A stretch of 6,514 nucleotides of DNA from Deltaproteobacteria bacterium (lineage in GTDB: Bacteria; Desulfobacterota; Desulfobacteria; Desulfobacterales; JAABPS01): the NCBI GenBank assembly GCA_019309685.1, contig JAFDFT010000136.1, positions 1 through 6,514 of the forward strand, written 5' to 3'. This document shows positions 6,307-6,514 of the stretch, piece after piece. The translations under genes and the position numbers were made by a program. The notes under the pieces are model-generated. The model was not told the origin of the DNA, searched no databases, and saw only the letters and a list, made by a program, of their open reading frames with translations. Each line of letters begins with the position of its first letter. The stretch's first letter is position 1.

Positions 6307-6409
6307 TTAGATCCTTTTACTCATCATTTTAGCTTGTTTTTTGATAAATTTGGAATCAATACATTCAACGTGATAGGGGACATCATGTGATCTTATGCTT
6401 TTCATTGAA

Positions 6410-6425
6410 GCGGCATTTTGGCCGC
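6410..6425 (+). other. GC-rich hairpin upstream of the partial gene at 6450
   Basis: GCGGC and GCCGC form a perfect 5-bp stem around the loop ATTTTG. No T-run follows on either strand, so it is unlikely to be an intrinsic terminator. It lies 11 bases before the GGGAGG ribosome binding site and could be a leader structure. The rest of 6307-6449 shows no other feature I can support. Confidence 0.3.
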
Positions 6426-6435
6426 AGTGCGTCGC

Positions 6436-6441
6436 GGGAGG
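6436..6441 (+). promoter_or_regulatory. Strong ribosome binding site before the 3'-edge gene
   Basis: GGGAGG ends 8 bases before ATG 6450 and 12 bases before ATG 6454, so it favours the former as the start codon of the gene that leaves the window. Confidence 0.5.
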
Positions 6442-6449
6442 TGTAAGCC

Positions 6450-6514
6450 ATGCATGACCAAAATACAGACACAAGGGGTACCGAGGCAACCCACAGTCGT
6501 TGGCGTCAGATACT
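6450..6514 (+). CDS. N-terminus of an unidentified protein (truncated by window end)
   Basis: Only 21 codons are visible, beginning MHDQNTDTRGTEATHSRWRQ. The call rests on the GGGAGG ribosome binding site at optimal spacing. The residues are hydrophilic, with no signal peptide in view, and are too few to identify a family. An alternative ATG at 6454 in another frame gives MTKIQTQGVPRQPTVVGVRY and cannot be excluded. The opposite strand is also open across this stretch. Confidence 0.4.
   Translation, partial: MHDQNTDTRGTEATHSRWRQI

Noticed and set aside
1..6514. CRISPR array, tRNA or rRNA genes
   Set aside because: No regularly spaced identical repeats, cloverleaf-forming stretch or rRNA-like conserved block was seen on either strand.

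Overview
The window reads as chromosomal DNA from a moderate-GC (about 45-50%) Gram-negative bacterium. A marine or anaerobic Desulfobacterota (Desulfobacterales-like) host would fit the gene content (a STAS signalling protein, an extracytoplasmic Cache protein, a degraded IS30-type insertion sequence). This is inference; no rRNA or taxonomic marker gene is present. All recognisable genes lie on the + strand.

Layout: (1) 2-2338, the 3' part of a large gene that enters from outside the window. It encodes an N-terminal STAS (SpoIIAA/RsbV-like) domain, a middle region of about 300 residues that I do not recognise, and a C-terminal aminoglycoside-phosphotransferase/choline-kinase-like fold with HGDLN...N and IDF motifs. 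(2) 2491-3309, a clearly AT-richer class I methyltransferase of the leucine-carboxyl-methyltransferase (LCM/PPM1) type. A 12-bp near-perfect direct repeat (2389-2400 and 3399-3410) flanks it, as if it were a separately acquired cassette. (3) 3431-4405 and 4418-5773, a tight two-gene unit: a membrane-anchored protein with two Cache modules and no output domain, then an NCS2 (uracil/xanthine/urate-type) permease whose ribosome binding site overlaps the stop codon of the Cache gene. (4) 5807-5971, a fragment of an IS30-family transposase catalytic core. (5) 6070-6306, an unrecognised 78-residue acidic protein with its own likely promoter. (6) From 6450, a probable gene start that leaves the window.

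How the genes may work together (inference): the Cache protein and the permease look like a sensing-and-transport pair for a small ligand, perhaps a purine, pyrimidine or related anion. The permease belongs to a divergent branch: the TM8 glutamate and TM10 glutamine/glutamate that contact the nucleobase in characterised NCS2 carriers are Lys and Ser here. The STAS-kinase-like protein suggests a partner-switching regulator that carries its own kinase-like domain. Whether it is functionally tied to the Cache/permease unit cannot be decided from this window, because the methyltransferase cassette separates them and the start of the STAS gene is missing.

The most noteworthy points are the STAS/unknown/APH-like architecture, the permease with substituted binding-site residues coupled to an output-less double-Cache protein, and the AT-rich methyltransferase bounded by direct repeats.
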